Source of the DNA: an uncultured Rhodospirillales bacterium
Lineage (GTDB): Bacteria > Pseudomonadota > Alphaproteobacteria > Azospirillales > Azospirillaceae
Reading direction: 5' to 3'
DNA: 42,565 nt
Assembly: GCA_903931735.1 (NCBI GenBank)
Contig: CAIZDL010000010.1
Span: 1-42,565 of the forward strand
The notes under the pieces: model-generated
The model's input: only the letters and a program-made list of their open reading frames with translations
The model's database searches: none
What the model was told of the DNA's origin: nothing
In this document: piece after piece, positions 8,023 to 16,986 of the stretch
Layout of the letters: every line of letters begins with the position of its first letter
How positions within the stretch are numbered: the first letter of the stretch is position 1
Made by a program: the position numbers and the translations under genes

Positions 8023-9504
8023 TCAGGGAATCACTACGTTTGGGAAGGCCCGACGGATACCGGCCAAAATATCTTCCGTCAGCTCCTCGTCGGGAGCCAT
8101 CAGCCGGCGGCCTGTGAGCGATGCTTGGGTGCAGCGCATCTCGTCGGCAAGACGCCGGCTGAGCATCCGTGCCAGGGTGGAATCGCTCGCGAGCAACCGG
8201 CCAAGCGCCGGCTGGTCAAGCTCGGCCGCGCGCAATGCGGTGCGACACCGAACGGTTTCGGAATAGCCTTCGGCCATCAAGACCGCCTGGGTGCCGACCA
8301 GCCCGCCCGGCCCCTCAAGCCGGGGTGGGGCTGCTTTTTGGCCCTTGGGGGCGCGGCCGGCATCGATCAACACCAACCCTTCGAGAACGAGGTAAAGGCT
8401 GGCAGCCGCTTCCCCCGCCTGGACCAGCACCGCGCCTGCCGCAAATGTTCGATAGCGCACCAGGCTCGCAAGATGGCCGCGCGTGGCTTCCGACAAATCC
8501 CGAAACAGGGGCGTTGCGGAAAACAGCAGCGCCACTTCGGCCGGCGTCAGCCCCTCGCGCGGGGGCTCGGTGAGATGAGCTTCCGCCTGGGCCACTTTTG
8601 GCCACGCTGGCTTCAGACCAGCCTGGGTAAGGTGCTTCCACACCTGTTGAACCACGGCATCCCGGGCGCTAAGCCGCTTTTCAGGGGGAACGCGCAGGCA
8701 AATGATATAATCGACGCCGGTGCTGGTCAGCCCCTTGGCGGCAACCATCGGCGCCGAGCCGGTTGGGGACGTGAACGCCGCTATTCCTTCAACGGCCGCC
8801 GCTTCCAAAATGCGGATCGCGCGCGGCGGCGGCACGTCGGCATCCAGCGTCACCGGCACGATAAACCAGCAGGTGGGGTCGGGCGCCGAGAAGTTGGTGA
8901 TGGTTGCCGCCCCCAACCGGCTGTTGGGCACGATCACCACATTGCCGAAATCATCGAGCAGACGGGTTGCCCGCCAGCTTATTTCCAGCACCTTGCCTTC
9001 AACAAGCTGATCGCCCATGCGGTGAAGCTGCACGATATCGCCAAGCCGGATCGGGCGGTCGAGGTGGAGGGCGATGCCGGTGAAAACGTCAAGGATCATG
9101 TCCTTGAGCGCCATGCCAAACACCAAGCCCAACACGCCCGATGCCGCCCAAAGAATCGTGAGGTCCTGCTGGAACACGATGCTAAAAACGGCGGCAGCGG
9201 CGGTCACCACCACCATCAGCCCGGAAATCTGGATTAAAAGGGCCGGAACCGGCGTCCCCAGCGCCCGCGCCACCAACCCATCAAGCACGATGTAACGGAG
9301 GAAGCGGTGGACCAGCACCGCCAGCACGGCGATTTCGGCGATACCCAGCCCATAGGCTAAAACTTGACGCAGGCGATCGAGAGCGGCAAGCCCGATCACT
9401 TGATAGGACTGGCCACCGAAATAAAGCGCAACCCCGAGCACAATCGCGGCCAAGAGCGGCGGAATAAACTTCCGGGCAAGCAGAAACGCGGGGAGATCGC
9501 TCAT
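8023..9504 (-). CDS. MscS-family mechanosensitive channel with C-terminal cNMP-binding-like domain
   Basis: A 493-residue membrane protein. Three or four N-terminal helices are visible (about residues 13-31, 49-69, 88-110 and 114-137). The pore helix is SGVLGLVFGMALKDMILD, followed by the MscS beta domain (RPIRLGDIVQL, VEGKVLEISWRATRL, VVIVPNSRL) and the alpha/beta cage to about 310. From about 335 a CRP-like domain begins (LFRDLSEATRGHLASLV, AGAVLVQAGEAAASLYLVLEG). Its phosphate-binding cassette reads GGLVGTQAVL instead of the usual FGE..LL, so nucleotide binding is doubtful. This architecture corresponds to MscS-cNMP channels, some of which are reported as cyclic-nucleotide gated. It is the last gene downstream of the MCP. 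Confidence 0.9.
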   Translation of the reverse strand: MSDLPAFLLARKFIPPLLAAIVLGVALYFGGQSYQVIGLAALDRLRQVLAYGLGIAEIAVLAVLVHRFLRYIVLDGLVARALGTPVPALLIQISGLMVVVTAAAAVFSIVFQQDLTILWAASGVLGLVFGMALKDMILDVFTGIALHLDRPIRLGDIVQLHRMGDQLVEGKVLEISWRATRLLDDFGNVVIVPNSRLGAATITNFSAPDPTCWFIVPVTLDADVPPPRAIRILEAAAVEGIAAFTSPTGSAPMVAAKGLTSTGVDYIICLRVPPEKRLSARDAVVQQVWKHLTQAGLKPAWPKVAQAEAHLTEPPREGLTPAEVALLFSATPLFRDLSEATRGHLASLVRYRTFAAGAVLVQAGEAAASLYLVLEGLVLIDAGRAPKGQKAAPPRLEGPGGLVGTQAVLMAEGYSETVRCRTALRAAELDQPALGRLLASDSTLARMLSRRLADEMRCTQASLTGRRLMAPDEELTEDILAGIRRAFPNVVIP

Positions 9505-9547
9505 TGGTTGGACTCGGGGGCTTGGACTCGTGGGGCTGGGCTCGGTG

Positions 9548-11491
9548 TCAGGTCAGGGTGAAGCGCGACATTTCGGTGCGGGTCCGGTGGGCCATCCGCG
9601 CCAATTCTTCCATGGTGACGCTGATCTCCTCCACGGCGGCGGCGGTGGTTTCGCCGCCCGAGCGTAGGTCGTTGCTGCGCTCCGATAAAACCTGCACAGC
9701 ACTCGCCTGTTCGGTGATTGCCGCCGCAATGGTCTCCGAGGCGGAGCCGGCGTTTTCGGCTTTTATTGCGATTTCGTCCATGGTTTGACGGGCTTCGGCG
9801 ACCCCGCTCACCGTTCGTTGGACTCCCAGCCCGGCCTCGATGATCAGGGTGCCGATATCCCGGGCGGCGATGGCGGTTTCTTCGGCCAATCGGCCAATCT
9901 CGTGGGCAACCACGCCAAAGCCCCGGCCCTGGTCGCCAACCCGTGCCGCTTCAATGCCGGCGTTGATGGAGAGCACCTGGGTTTTGTCGGCAATTCGGGT
10001 GATGGTGGCGGTGATCCGATCGATGCTGCCTTGACGCGCGGCGATTTGCTCGATTTCCCCCGCCAGCCGCGATAACATCCGCCGCCCGCCGCCCGCCAGC
10101 TCGGCGGTGGAACGACTGAGCGCGTTGCCGGTGCCGGCATGGCTGGAAACTTCGCTGACCGCGCTCGCCGTTTGGCTGATCGCGGCTGCGATCTCACCCA
10201 GTGCGCCAATCTGCCCGGCGGTCGCCTGGGCCACCTGTTGGGCGGCGGCGGTGGTTTGACTGATTGCGGCTGAAACTTGGCTGGTATCGGCAACCAGCCC
10301 GGCCAGCGTTTCGCGCAATTGAGAGATGCCCCGATTGAAGTTGGTTTTGAGAACCGCGAACTCGCCCTGATAGTCATTATCGAGGGATCGCCGCAGGTCA
10401 CCTTCCGCCATTCCCGCCGCCAGTGTTCCAAGCTCGACCAGCAGCGTCACCAAGCCATCAAGACTACGATTGACGTTGATTTTGAGCGCCCGCAAGTCGC
10501 CCTCATAGGCGCCGGTCACGCGGTCCTTGAGATCGCCCGCGGCTAAGCGTTGCATGACTCGGGCAACTTCGGCCAGCGGATGCGCCAAGACATCGAGCAA
10601 GTCGTTCGCAGCCGCCAGCAAATCGGCAAACTCACCATTGAGGTCGCCCGCCTCGGCGCGCACCGAAAGATTTCCGGCTCGGGCCTCGCCGATCAGGCCG
10701 CGAAGTTCGCTCATTAGGTGTTGTAACGTCTTGGCGGTGGAAGCGATGGACCGGGCGATCATCCCCACCTCGTCCTGCCGCTCAACCCCCTTGGGCGTAA
10801 CCTGAAGATCGCCAGCGGCGAGCTTGCTCACAACTTCGGATAGCTCCTTGATCGGCCGCGACACGGCCCGCTCCAGGGCCACCGCCAGCCAAAGTGTAAT
10901 CAAGACCATAAAGGAAATTCCCGCCGTCAAGGCATAGCGGGTGTTGGTAAAGACCCTGGTGCTCTCTTTACCTTCCTGAGCCGCGCCTTCCCGGTTTATT
11001 TTAACCAGTTTATTCAAAAGAAATGCAATCTCGTCAAAGCTTACCTTTTCATTTTTCATTAAATCATTGGCCTGAGAATTTTGATTATTGCGTAATAATA
11101 CTAAAATATTTTTAGTCTGGACGTTAAAGTCGACATATTTATTTGAGAATATTGTATAGGTCTGGCGTTCTTCTTCAGAATCGATGAGTGGCTCGTAAAG
11201 AGCGCGCAGTCGGGCGATGTCGCGGTCGAACTCGGCCATCCGCTGTTCTCTTGCCGCCATACCGGGCGCATCGGTGGTCAGGATGTGGAGAGCAACCTCG
11301 ATCATTTTCTGGCTGAAGTCGGCGTGGAGCGCGGCGGTATAGGCCATGCTGGGAATCCAGTTGACTTCCATTTCCGTCGAACGGGCGTTTAGCGTCCCCA
11401 TTCGGTTAATGGCAAGAGCCCCAAATGCGATGAAGACTGCGGCTAAGCCGAAAAAGGCCAGTCGCAACTTCGTCTTGATCGTAAGGCTCAT
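9548..11491 (-). CDS. Methyl-accepting chemotaxis protein
   Basis: A 647-residue chemoreceptor, taking the ATG at 11491 preceded by AGGAG; a longer frame upstream would overlap the CheW-like gene. TM1 is about residues 9-28, a four-helix-bundle-like periplasmic sensor 30-188, TM2 about 189-210 (ISFMVLITLWLAVAL), then HAMP and a long HAMP-like coupling region. The signalling tip reads IADKTQVLSINAGIEAARVG then DQGRGFGVVAHEIGRLAEE, a variant of the usual IAxQTNLLALNAAIEAARAG hairpin. No CheB/CheR-binding pentapeptide is visible at the C-terminus. The segment encoding the sensor (about 11000-11170) is notably AT-richer than its surroundings. It lies 40 bp after the CheW-like gene. Confidence 0.92.
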   Translation of the reverse strand: MSLTIKTKLRLAFFGLAAVFIAFGALAINRMGTLNARSTEMEVNWIPSMAYTAALHADFSQKMIEVALHILTTDAPGMAAREQRMAEFDRDIARLRALYEPLIDSEEERQTYTIFSNKYVDFNVQTKNILVLLRNNQNSQANDLMKNEKVSFDEIAFLLNKLVKINREGAAQEGKESTRVFTNTRYALTAGISFMVLITLWLAVALERAVSRPIKELSEVVSKLAAGDLQVTPKGVERQDEVGMIARSIASTAKTLQHLMSELRGLIGEARAGNLSVRAEAGDLNGEFADLLAAANDLLDVLAHPLAEVARVMQRLAAGDLKDRVTGAYEGDLRALKINVNRSLDGLVTLLVELGTLAAGMAEGDLRRSLDNDYQGEFAVLKTNFNRGISQLRETLAGLVADTSQVSAAISQTTAAAQQVAQATAGQIGALGEIAAAISQTASAVSEVSSHAGTGNALSRSTAELAGGGRRMLSRLAGEIEQIAARQGSIDRITATITRIADKTQVLSINAGIEAARVGDQGRGFGVVAHEIGRLAEETAIAARDIGTLIIEAGLGVQRTVSGVAEARQTMDEIAIKAENAGSASETIAAAITEQASAVQVLSERSNDLRSGGETTAAAVEEISVTMEELARMAHRTRTEMSRFTLT

Positions 11492-11531
11492 AATCTTGCT
11501 CCTGGGTATTGGGGTTTGAAGCGTGCGTGTT

Positions 11532-12965
11532 TTAAGGAGTAACGCCCGGCGCCAACCGTCCGAGCAAGGCCAAAGCTCCGGCCCGGCGGATAAGATAGGG
11601 CAGGTCTTTAAGATCGAGCCCGGACTCCAGCCGAAGGCACCAGCGCCCAGTAACGGGGTCGGCACGAACGGCGGCAACCAACCGGGCCAGCCCCAAAGGC
11701 AAAGCCGGTGGTGGCAGCCAGGGTGCGGTGTTTCCCGGATCTTCAAGGGCGATGCGATCAACCCGTAGCGCGATCAAGGTTTGGTTGGCCGAGCGCATCA
11801 GTAAAGTTTCTGCTGGTTCCGATTTCGCCGGCCTCGATTTCGCCGGCCTCGATTTCGCCAGCCTCGATTTCGCCAGCCTCGATTTCGATAGCGGCAGGCT
11901 AGCGGGCGAGAACCAGCGGGCGGCATCGAACAGGGGGACGCCATGGCCGCCGGGTCCGTCCGGCACAATGGCCTGTCGCTCATCCACCCCCAGCATTCGC
12001 ACCACCAGTTCCAGCGGGATCAGCCACCGGACGCCCCGAACCTCAACCATCAAGCAACGGCAATCATGCCCCCAGCCCGAAAGCTCTGCCGGTGGGGACG
12101 ACGAAGTTTCTCTCGCGCGGTTCTTCACCCGCTCCAGCAAAGCCCGATAGCTTGCGCCAGCCGCAGCCCCGCCCCCGATATCACAAGTAAGCGTCGCAAA
12201 ATCCTGGAGACAAACGGGGTCGCCTCCCTCCATCGGAAAACACAGATTTTGACCGAGCGGCGCCCCCGGCAAAATCATCAGCCGATCAACGGCAATCCGT
12301 TCCAGCCCGATCAGCCGGCAGACCAGGATTGCCATCTCGCCCTTGGGTGGGCCGCCGATCACCGCATGTTCGGTGCCGCCTTCCGCCGATAATCGGCGGG
12401 CCGGCAGCAAACGATCATTGATGCTTGCCACCAAATGGCCGGTGCTGTCTCCGGTGCGGACCTCGACGCATTTTGTAACGTGGCCAACACTGACCCCGTT
12501 CTCAATCAGAATGCCGGTCCGGGTGGCGCCACTCGTGACCACCAGCGCGATTGCGGCGGGATTAGGGGGCTCCCGGGCGCTGGCGGGTGCAGCGTCCACC
12601 CGCCGGCAACTCGGTTGGGATGGCTCAACCAAACCTGGAATAATGGCCGCGACGGAAAAGCGGGGCGCCGTGGGATCGACCGACCGAGCCAACCCCCCGA
12701 CCCGCAGCGCGATGACTCCGGCCGCAGATTGAACCACCACGATTTTATCGCCGGCTTCGGGCGTGCGCGCCGATCCAGGACCGCCAAGCGCGCGGCCAAG
12801 GTCGATCTGGAGCACCGGCCGATTGTCGATGCTGATCAATCCCTCGATCCAATCCGGTACGAAAGGCAACGCCGTGACGGCCCCCGCAAAACCGACTCGC
12901 AAAAGCGCATCGGCTGTGAGAGTAACCGCTCGCCCGCCAACCGAAACCGTGACCGCGCCCGACAA
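11532..12965 (-). CDS. Multi-domain CheW-like scaffold protein
   Basis: A 477-residue protein that begins at TTG, supported by GGAGG eight bases upstream. The first about 115 residues form a CheW-like beta domain (LPFVPDWIEGLISIDNRPVL, QIDLGRALGG). A second, more diverged unit spans about 135-250, and a third about 290-470 (CRCLMVEVRGVRWLIPLELV, then ALRVDRIALED and GLARLVAAVRAD). CheW domains bridge chemoreceptors and CheA; a protein with several could cross-link arrays. A repeat of K-S-R-[LP]-A interrupts the third domain near residues 357-382. It lies directly upstream of the MCP, almost certainly one operon. No cheA, cheY or cheR is in the window. Domains 2 and 3 are weaker calls than domain 1. 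Confidence 0.72.
   Translation of the reverse strand: MSGAVTVSVGGRAVTLTADALLRVGFAGAVTALPFVPDWIEGLISIDNRPVLQIDLGRALGGPGSARTPEAGDKIVVVQSAAGVIALRVGGLARSVDPTAPRFSVAAIIPGLVEPSQPSCRRVDAAPASAREPPNPAAIALVVTSGATRTGILIENGVSVGHVTKCVEVRTGDSTGHLVASINDRLLPARRLSAEGGTEHAVIGGPPKGEMAILVCRLIGLERIAVDRLMILPGAPLGQNLCFPMEGGDPVCLQDFATLTCDIGGGAAAGASYRALLERVKNRARETSSSPPAELSGWGHDCRCLMVEVRGVRWLIPLELVVRMLGVDERQAIVPDGPGGHGVPLFDAARWFSPASLPLSKSRLAKSRLAKSRPAKSRPAKSEPAETLLMRSANQTLIALRVDRIALEDPGNTAPWLPPPALPLGLARLVAAVRADPVTGRWCLRLESGLDLKDLPYLIRRAGALALLGRLAPGVTP
11821..11895. repeat. 15-bp in-frame minisatellite inside the CheW-like gene
   Basis: The plus strand shows four exact-period 15-bp units, GATTTCGCCGGCCTC twice then GATTTCGCCAGCCTC twice, and a decayed fifth unit (GATTTCGATAGCGGC). 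Read on the coding strand each unit adds five residues, giving a KSR[LP]A-type basic repeat. Because the unit length is a multiple of three, copy-number change would not break the frame. Confidence 0.95.
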
Positions 12966-13185
12966 TCCCGTTTCCTCCCCTTGTCAAAGCCATTCATCCC
13001 TGAACTAAACGCATGACCGCCAGTATTCGCGCAAGGGGCAAATAACGGGATTCTGCGCGGGTCAGGGCCGCCCGTCCGCCCGTCTGGGCGAATCCGCAAA
13101 TCGGGTTTATGCCCCGATAGTGATTTCACCGATACAGTCAGATTTCCTCGGCCATTGCAAACAACGGTGAGGTATGGTCAGTTAG

Positions 13186-15783
13186 GTGACCGTCGACAGT
13201 TTGCGCCGGGGCGGCGGTGCTGGCGGGGCTTTCACATCGACTTTCACATCGATCGGAACCATGGCGAGCGAGACCGAGCCCGGATCGTCATCACCCACCG
13301 CGCACCCCGTGTTGGCGGGATGTGCTGGCTTCGAGGAGCTGTGGGACTGGTCGCTGATCGGTGGCGTTCTCGTCTGTTCTCCGCGTTTTCTGGCGTTGAT
13401 CGGTTTGGGGCAGGGCAAGGCACACTATCCGCTGACGGATTGGCTGTCGCGGATACATCCAGATGATTTGGCCTGGTTGCTCGCCTGCTTTGAAGGCCAG
13501 CAGGAGCATCTGGGCAAACCATTTCACCTTGATCACCGGGTGCGCGTCGATGGTGCCGGTTGGCGCTGGCTGGCGTGTCGCGGTCTTGCCGTTCCCGGTA
13601 ACAATGGTGGCCCCGTGCGGACGCTGGGGACGATTGCCGATATCAACGATTTGAAGGTTACCGAGCAGCAATTGCGTCTTGCCGAGGAGCGCTATGCCCT
13701 GGCTGCGGCAGCGGCCTCCGACGGGCTTTATGACTGGGATCTCGCCACAGGCCGAATTGATTATTCGCCGCGCTGGAAGGCTATTTTGGGGTTTTCCCCC
13801 TGGGAGATTGGGGATTCGCCCGAAGAATGGTTGGGGCGGGTGGTATCCGAAGACTTGATCTGGCTCCAGGCGACCCTTGATGAGCAGGTGATCCCTTCGG
13901 GGACGCCGATACCGTCATTCCAGATTGAATATCGCATTCGCGACTCGAAAAATGGTGTGCGCTGGATGGTTTGTCGCGGCATGACGGTGCGCGACGACAC
14001 TGGCCTCGCCCTCCGCATGATCGGGTCCCAGGCCGATATCACCGAACGTAAAACCGCCGAACAGCAACTTCGCCAGAGCGAAGAGCGCTATGTTCTGGCC
14101 ACCAGAGGCGCCAACGACGGGCTCTGGGATTGGCGGCTCGATAGTCGCGAAACCTACCTTTCACCACGCTGCATGGCGATGCTCGGTTATGGCGAAGTGG
14201 CGCTGGAAAACCGGCTCGCAGACTGGTATCGGCTGGTTATCCCCGATGACCGCGCCGGCCTCAAGATCGCGTTGCGCCGGCATTTTTCCGGCGAAAACGC
14301 CCATCTTGAGCACGAATTGCGGATGCGCCGCGCCGATGGTCAGGTGGCTTGGTGCCTGATCCGGGGGATGGCGGTGCGCGATGGCGAGGAGCGGCCGGTA
14401 CGGATCGCGGGCTCGGTCACCGATATTACTGCGCGGAAGAAGGCGGAGGTCCGGCTTCAATATAACGCCGTCCATGACACGCTCACCGGCCTGCCCAACC
14501 GTTCGCTGTTGATTGATCGCATTGGGCAGGCGCTCGGCCGGCTTGCCACCAGCGGTGGGCATTTTGCGGTGATGCTGCTGGACCTTGATCGTTTTAAGAC
14601 GGTCAACGACAGTCTGGGAGCCGATATCGGCGATTTGGTTTTGACCACCACCGCAACCCGGCTGTTGCGCCAACGCCGTCCCGGCGATACGCTGGCCCGA
14701 TTGAGCGCCGACGAATTTGGGTTGTTGGTTGATGATGTTGCGGACCCGCTGGAGGCCCAGCTTGTTTCTCAGCGCGCCGCCGAAGCGGTGGCGCGTCCGT
14801 TCCATTTTGAAAACCGAGACGTGGTGCTGACCGCCTCGGTTGGCGTTGTGCTCAGTATTTCCGGCTATCAACGCGCCGAGGATATGTTGCGCGATGCCAG
14901 CTTGGCGATGGTCCGCGCCAAAACCGGCGGGCTGGCGCGGGTGGAGGTGTTCGATAACCGTCTACGCGACCGGGCACTTAGTCAGGCTCAAACCGAGTCC
15001 GAGTTGCGCCATGCCCTCGAAGACGGCCAATTACGACTGGTTTATCAGCCGATTGTCGAGTTGGACACCGGGCATATCGCCGGGGTCGAGGCGCTGATCC
15101 GGTGGCAGCACCCCGAACGGGGCATGGTGCCGCCGCTCGACTTTATTGTGCTCGCCGAGGAGTCTGGGTTGATCGTGCCCATTGGCCGTTGGGTGATGGA
15201 AACGGCGGCGGCACAATTGATGGATTGGCGCCAACGCTACCCCGGACATGATCACCTCTTTACCAGTGTCAATGTGTCGACCCGCCAACTGCGCGATGAC
15301 GATCTTTTCGCGCTGGTCGAACGGGTGGTGCGCAAAACCGGCATTCCGCCCACCGCGCTCAAGCTGGAAATCACCGAGAGCGTGATGATGGTCGAGCAAA
15401 ACGAGGCCGAACCGGTGATGCGGGCAATCGAGGCCATGGGCGTTCACTTCTCGATCGATGATTTTGGCACCGGTTATTCGTCACTCAGCTACCTCCACCG
15501 AGTGCCGGCCGACACGCTCAAGATCGATAAAAGCTTCGTTCAGGCGATTGGGGAGGGCCAAGAGCAGGCCGCAATCGTCGAACTCATTACCAAGCTTGCC
15601 GTCCTCCTGGGAATGCAGGTCGTGGCCGAAGGGGTCGAGACCGAGACCGAGGAAAAGTTCCTGCGCGCCCTTGGGTGCAAATACGGCCAGGGCTACCGCT
15701 ATTCCAGGCCGGTGCCGCCCGAGCGGTTTGAAGAGCTGCTGGCATCGGGAGCGACCTTAACTCCGGGTTATCAGACGGCGTGA
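13186..15783 (+). CDS. PAS-PAS-PAS-GGDEF-EAL protein, probable c-di-GMP phosphodiesterase
   Basis: Up to 865 residues from a GTG at 13186; an ATG at 13261 would give 840 and either is possible. Three PAS/PAC units follow one another (about residues 48-160, 165-290, 295-420), each closing with an ADI/TDI element (IADIND, QADITERK, VTDITARKK). The GGDEF domain (about 425-590) starts DTLTGLPNR and has LLDLDRFKTVND, but its active loop is SADEF, not GGDEF. The EAL domain (about 605-860) keeps EALIRW, NVSTRQL, EITES, DDFGTGYSSLSYL, KIDKSFV and AEGVET, so phosphodiesterase activity is expected. No signal peptide or TM. It is divergent from the CheW-like gene across 220 bp. Confidence 0.92.
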   Translation: MTVDSLRRGGGAGGAFTSTFTSIGTMASETEPGSSSPTAHPVLAGCAGFEELWDWSLIGGVLVCSPRFLALIGLGQGKAHYPLTDWLSRIHPDDLAWLLACFEGQQEHLGKPFHLDHRVRVDGAGWRWLACRGLAVPGNNGGPVRTLGTIADINDLKVTEQQLRLAEERYALAAAAASDGLYDWDLATGRIDYSPRWKAILGFSPWEIGDSPEEWLGRVVSEDLIWLQATLDEQVIPSGTPIPSFQIEYRIRDSKNGVRWMVCRGMTVRDDTGLALRMIGSQADITERKTAEQQLRQSEERYVLATRGANDGLWDWRLDSRETYLSPRCMAMLGYGEVALENRLADWYRLVIPDDRAGLKIALRRHFSGENAHLEHELRMRRADGQVAWCLIRGMAVRDGEERPVRIAGSVTDITARKKAEVRLQYNAVHDTLTGLPNRSLLIDRIGQALGRLATSGGHFAVMLLDLDRFKTVNDSLGADIGDLVLTTTATRLLRQRRPGDTLARLSADEFGLLVDDVADPLEAQLVSQRAAEAVARPFHFENRDVVLTASVGVVLSISGYQRAEDMLRDASLAMVRAKTGGLARVEVFDNRLRDRALSQAQTESELRHALEDGQLRLVYQPIVELDTGHIAGVEALIRWQHPERGMVPPLDFIVLAEESGLIVPIGRWVMETAAAQLMDWRQRYPGHDHLFTSVNVSTRQLRDDDLFALVERVVRKTGIPPTALKLEITESVMMVEQNEAEPVMRAIEAMGVHFSIDDFGTGYSSLSYLHRVPADTLKIDKSFVQAIGEGQEQAAIVELITKLAVLLGMQVVAEGVETETEEKFLRALGCKYGQGYRYSRPVPPERFEELLASGATLTPGYQTA

Positions 15784-15825
15784 CTTCCCAAGTTTGCGTC
15801 ATCTTCGGTTGCCCAGTGTCAAGGC

Positions 15826-15854
15826 TTGGCAGGGGCGAAAAATTTAGCTATTGT
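15826..15854 (+). promoter_or_regulatory. Sigma-70-type promoter for rlpA
   Basis: A -35 element TTGGCA (15826-15831) and a -10 element TATTGT (15849-15854) are separated by 17 bp, with an AT-rich spacer end. Transcription would begin near 15861, about 25 bases before the rlpA start. Five of six and four of six consensus matches. Confidence 0.55.
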
Positions 15855-15884
15855 GCGGGCCGCTAGATATTGGGGCGGGGTTGG

Positions 15885-16871
15885 ATGTTCGCTATAGATA
15901 TTGGTTCGCGCACGGGGAGTCTGGTGGGCTTGGGGCAGCGGTTGGTTTCGGCGGTGTCGATGCTGGCGTCACTGCTGATGCTCACTGCGTGTGCCGGTGG
16001 GTATAGCGGACCAGGCGGCGTTGGCGACCGGGGGAAGCTTGCGTCCCACGGGACCTACAAAGTCGGAAATCCCTATCAGATCAACGGGGTCTGGTATTAT
16101 CCCGCCGAAGACTATGCCTATGACGAAACCGGGATCGCCTCATGGTACGGGCCGGGCTTCCACAAGGAGCGGACGGCAAACGGCGAGACGTTCGATCAGG
16201 AAAGCATCACAGCCGCGCACAAAACCTTGCCGATGCCGTCGCTGGTCCGGGTGACCAACCTCGATAACGGGCGCTCCGTGGTGGTGCGGGTTAATGATCG
16301 GGGGCCGTTCGTTGGCGGCCGAATCATCGATATGTCCCACCGCAGTGCCCAATTGCTCGGTTTCGATCGGGGGGGGACCGCCAAGGTCCGGGTGCAGATT
16401 TTGGCCGATGAAAGCCGGGCGGTGGCCGCTGCGGCCAGGGCCGGCACGCCAATCGAGTTATCCGATACCGGGCCGGCACCGAGGGCCGCGCCGCGCGGTG
16501 CGGTCGAGGTTGGCGGGCTGCCGCCGCCCACACCGCCCGCATCGAGGCCGCCGGTTGCAGCGCCGGCCACGGTGGCCGGCACGACGGAAGACGGACGGTT
16601 TTTGCCCGCAGCCGAGGTTCGTCAGGAGCCGGTGGAGACTGGGCACCAAATTTACGTTCAAGCCGGTTCCTTCAGCCAGTATGATAATGCAACTCATTTG
16701 AGGGACCGGGTTGCCGGGTTTGGCCCGGCTTCTATCAGTCAGGCGCGGATTGGCGCCACGCAGTTTTATCGCGTTCGTCTAGGTCCCATCGAGTCGGTGG
16801 ACAAGGCCGACGCGGTGCTCGCCCGGGTTGTCGGGGCCGGTAATTCCAATGCCCGGGTTATCGTTGATTGA
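15885..16871 (+). CDS. rlpA: RlpA family septal lytic transglycosylase lipoprotein
   Basis: The 328-residue product from the ATG at 15885 has a lipobox LTAC after a hydrophobic stretch (VSMLASLLMLTAC), so it should be an outer-membrane lipoprotein. A double-psi beta-barrel domain follows: IASWYGPGFHKERTANGETF, AAHKTLPMPSLVRVTNLDNG and VRVNDRGPFVGGRIIDMS. A Pro/Ala-rich linker leads to a C-terminal SPOR domain (IYVQAGSFSQYDNA..FYRVRLGP), which binds denuded septal peptidoglycan. RlpA cleaves such glycan during cell separation. A TTG at 15870 could add five residues, but the ATG is the better start. Its downstream partner is a D,D-carboxypeptidase. Confidence 0.93.
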   Translation: MFAIDIGSRTGSLVGLGQRLVSAVSMLASLLMLTACAGGYSGPGGVGDRGKLASHGTYKVGNPYQINGVWYYPAEDYAYDETGIASWYGPGFHKERTANGETFDQESITAAHKTLPMPSLVRVTNLDNGRSVVVRVNDRGPFVGGRIIDMSHRSAQLLGFDRGGTAKVRVQILADESRAVAAAARAGTPIELSDTGPAPRAAPRGAVEVGGLPPPTPPASRPPVAAPATVAGTTEDGRFLPAAEVRQEPVETGHQIYVQAGSFSQYDNATHLRDRVAGFGPASISQARIGATQFYRVRLGPIESVDKADAVLARVVGAGNSNARVIVD

Positions 16872-16875
16872 GGCT

Positions 16876-16964
16876 CCGGGGTGATGCCCATTCGCCGGGG
16901 GCGGTATCCCCCATTCGCCGGGGCGGTATGCCCCCATTCTCGCCGGGGTGATATGCCCCATTCG
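16876..16964. repeat. Four tandem hairpin-forming repeats between rlpA and the carboxypeptidase gene
   Basis: Four units, at 16876, 16895, 16918 and 16943 and 19, 23, 25 and 22 bp long, each begin CCGGGG and end CCATTCG or CCATTCTCG. Each holds its own inverted repeat (for example GGGG-CGGTAT-GCCCC or GGGGTGATATGCCCC), so the RNA could form four small successive hairpins. Length variation is confined to the G and C runs and the loop. Function is unknown; it could slow decay, attenuate or insulate transcription. Confidence 0.85.
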
Positions 16965-16986
16965 TGTGACGCAGAGGGACTTTGAG

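Noticed and set aside
8125-9237. A 370-residue plus-strand frame opposite the MscS gene
   Set aside because: Antisense to a well-supported channel gene; composition rich in Arg, Gly, His and Pro is typical of shadow frames in high-GC DNA.
16876-16964. Tandem repeats considered as a CRISPR array
   Set aside because: Units are directly adjacent with no spacers, and no cas genes are present.
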